Shown here piece by piece: positions 15,877 to 16,013 of a DNA stretch of 16,013 bases. The notes beneath the pieces were generated by a model. The model was not told where the DNA came from. It saw only the letters and a program-made list of their open reading frames with translations, and did no database searches. Position numbers and translations under genes: made by a program. Numbering within the stretch: the stretch's first letter is position 1; every line of letters begins with the position of its first letter. This stretch comes from an uncultured Eubacteriales bacterium (lineage in GTDB: Bacteria > Bacillota > Clostridia > Oscillospirales > Oscillospiraceae), in assembly GCA_900544295.1 (NCBI GenBank), contig UQUO01000044.1:1-16013 (forward strand), given 5' to 3'.

Positions 15877-15899
15877 AAAACTCCCCTCTTTCTTAGGGG
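15876..15899 (-). terminator. Weak minus-strand hairpin with T-run beyond the glucan synthase
   Basis: Read on the minus strand, CCCCT (15895-15899 complement) pairs with AGGGG (15883-15887 complement) around a seven-base loop. AG and five Ts (complement of 15876-15880) follow. It could block transcription entering from the right against the glucan synthase gene. The 5-bp stem is short, so this is tentative. No plus-strand terminator for the gene itself is evident before the repeat. Confidence 0.3.
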
Positions 15900-15903
15900 C
15901 GTG

Positions 15904-16003
15904 GGAGGAACTCGCCGTTTTGCTGTTGTTTGTCTTTACCTTGTGCTGCGATTCCACCCCATTTCTTTGGTCTTGCCCAAAGAAACGGGGTGGAGCCCCA
16001 AAG
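15904..16003 (+). repeat. Dispersed hairpin repeat, right copy
   Basis: This is the inverted counterpart of 1-101. The part 15954-16003 is the exact reverse complement of bases 1-50, including the 17-bp hairpin (15954-15970 with 15977-15993, loop TCTTGC). It begins 27 bases after the glucan synthase stop, with GGAGGAACTCG, and is read in the same sense relative to that gene as the left copy is relative to ppdK. The sequence continues past the repeat by ten bases (AAAAACGCTT). No gene is visible in 15877-16013. Confidence 0.85.
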
Positions 16004-16013
16004 AAAAACGCTT

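Overview
The window is a GC-rich bacterial segment (roughly 65% GC on the left, visibly higher on the right). It most likely comes from a Clostridia-type Firmicute, perhaps a gut Oscillospiraceae relative. The basis is the gene order ylxM-ffh-rpsP-khpA-rimM-trmD, strong GGAGG-type ribosome binding sites with several TTG/GTG starts, a type II pantothenate kinase, a Clostridium symbiosum-like pyruvate phosphate dikinase, and a GC-rich palindromic intergenic repeat of a kind I associate with that group. The taxonomic placement is inference.

Layout: (1) 1-226 is intergenic. It holds a 101-bp dispersed repeat with a 17-bp-stem hairpin, a second short GC-rich palindrome, a degenerate partial copy of the first repeat's tail, and the terminator of ppdK. 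(2) 227-2854 (-) is ppdK, with its own sigma-70-type promoter at 2941-2969. (3) 3001-8804 (-) is a tightly packed translation/secretion operon read in the order ylxM, ffh, rpsP, khpA, rimM, trmD-GNAT fusion, coaW, rsmA. It is driven by a consensus promoter (TTGACA-17-TATAAT) at 8856-8884, with an inverted repeat in the leader. (4) 8974-15876 (+) is a single divergent gene of 2300 codons for a cyclic beta-1,2-glucan synthase. (5) 15904-16003 is a second, inverted copy of the left-end repeat. No gene-free stretch exceeds 300 bases.

How the genes fit together: the minus-strand operon combines the SRP GTPase (Ffh) and its partner YlxM with S16 and factors for ribosome or tRNA maturation (KhpA, RimM, TrmD, RsmA). 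A CoA-biosynthesis kinase (CoaW) sits among them. From rimM onward the genes abut or overlap, so translational coupling is likely. PPDK is a separately promoted metabolic gene. The glucan synthase carries synthesis (GT84), cyclisation (glycoamylase-like) and chain-length-control (GH94) modules in one membrane protein.

The most unusual items are the TrmD-acetyltransferase fusion, the compact cyclic-glucan synthase in a presumed Clostridium relative, and the near-identical hairpin repeats at the two ends. The repeats sit in the same sense orientation downstream of both outward-facing genes. They may simply mark where an assembly broke at a multicopy element. I saw no CRISPR array, tRNA, rRNA, transposase or phage gene.
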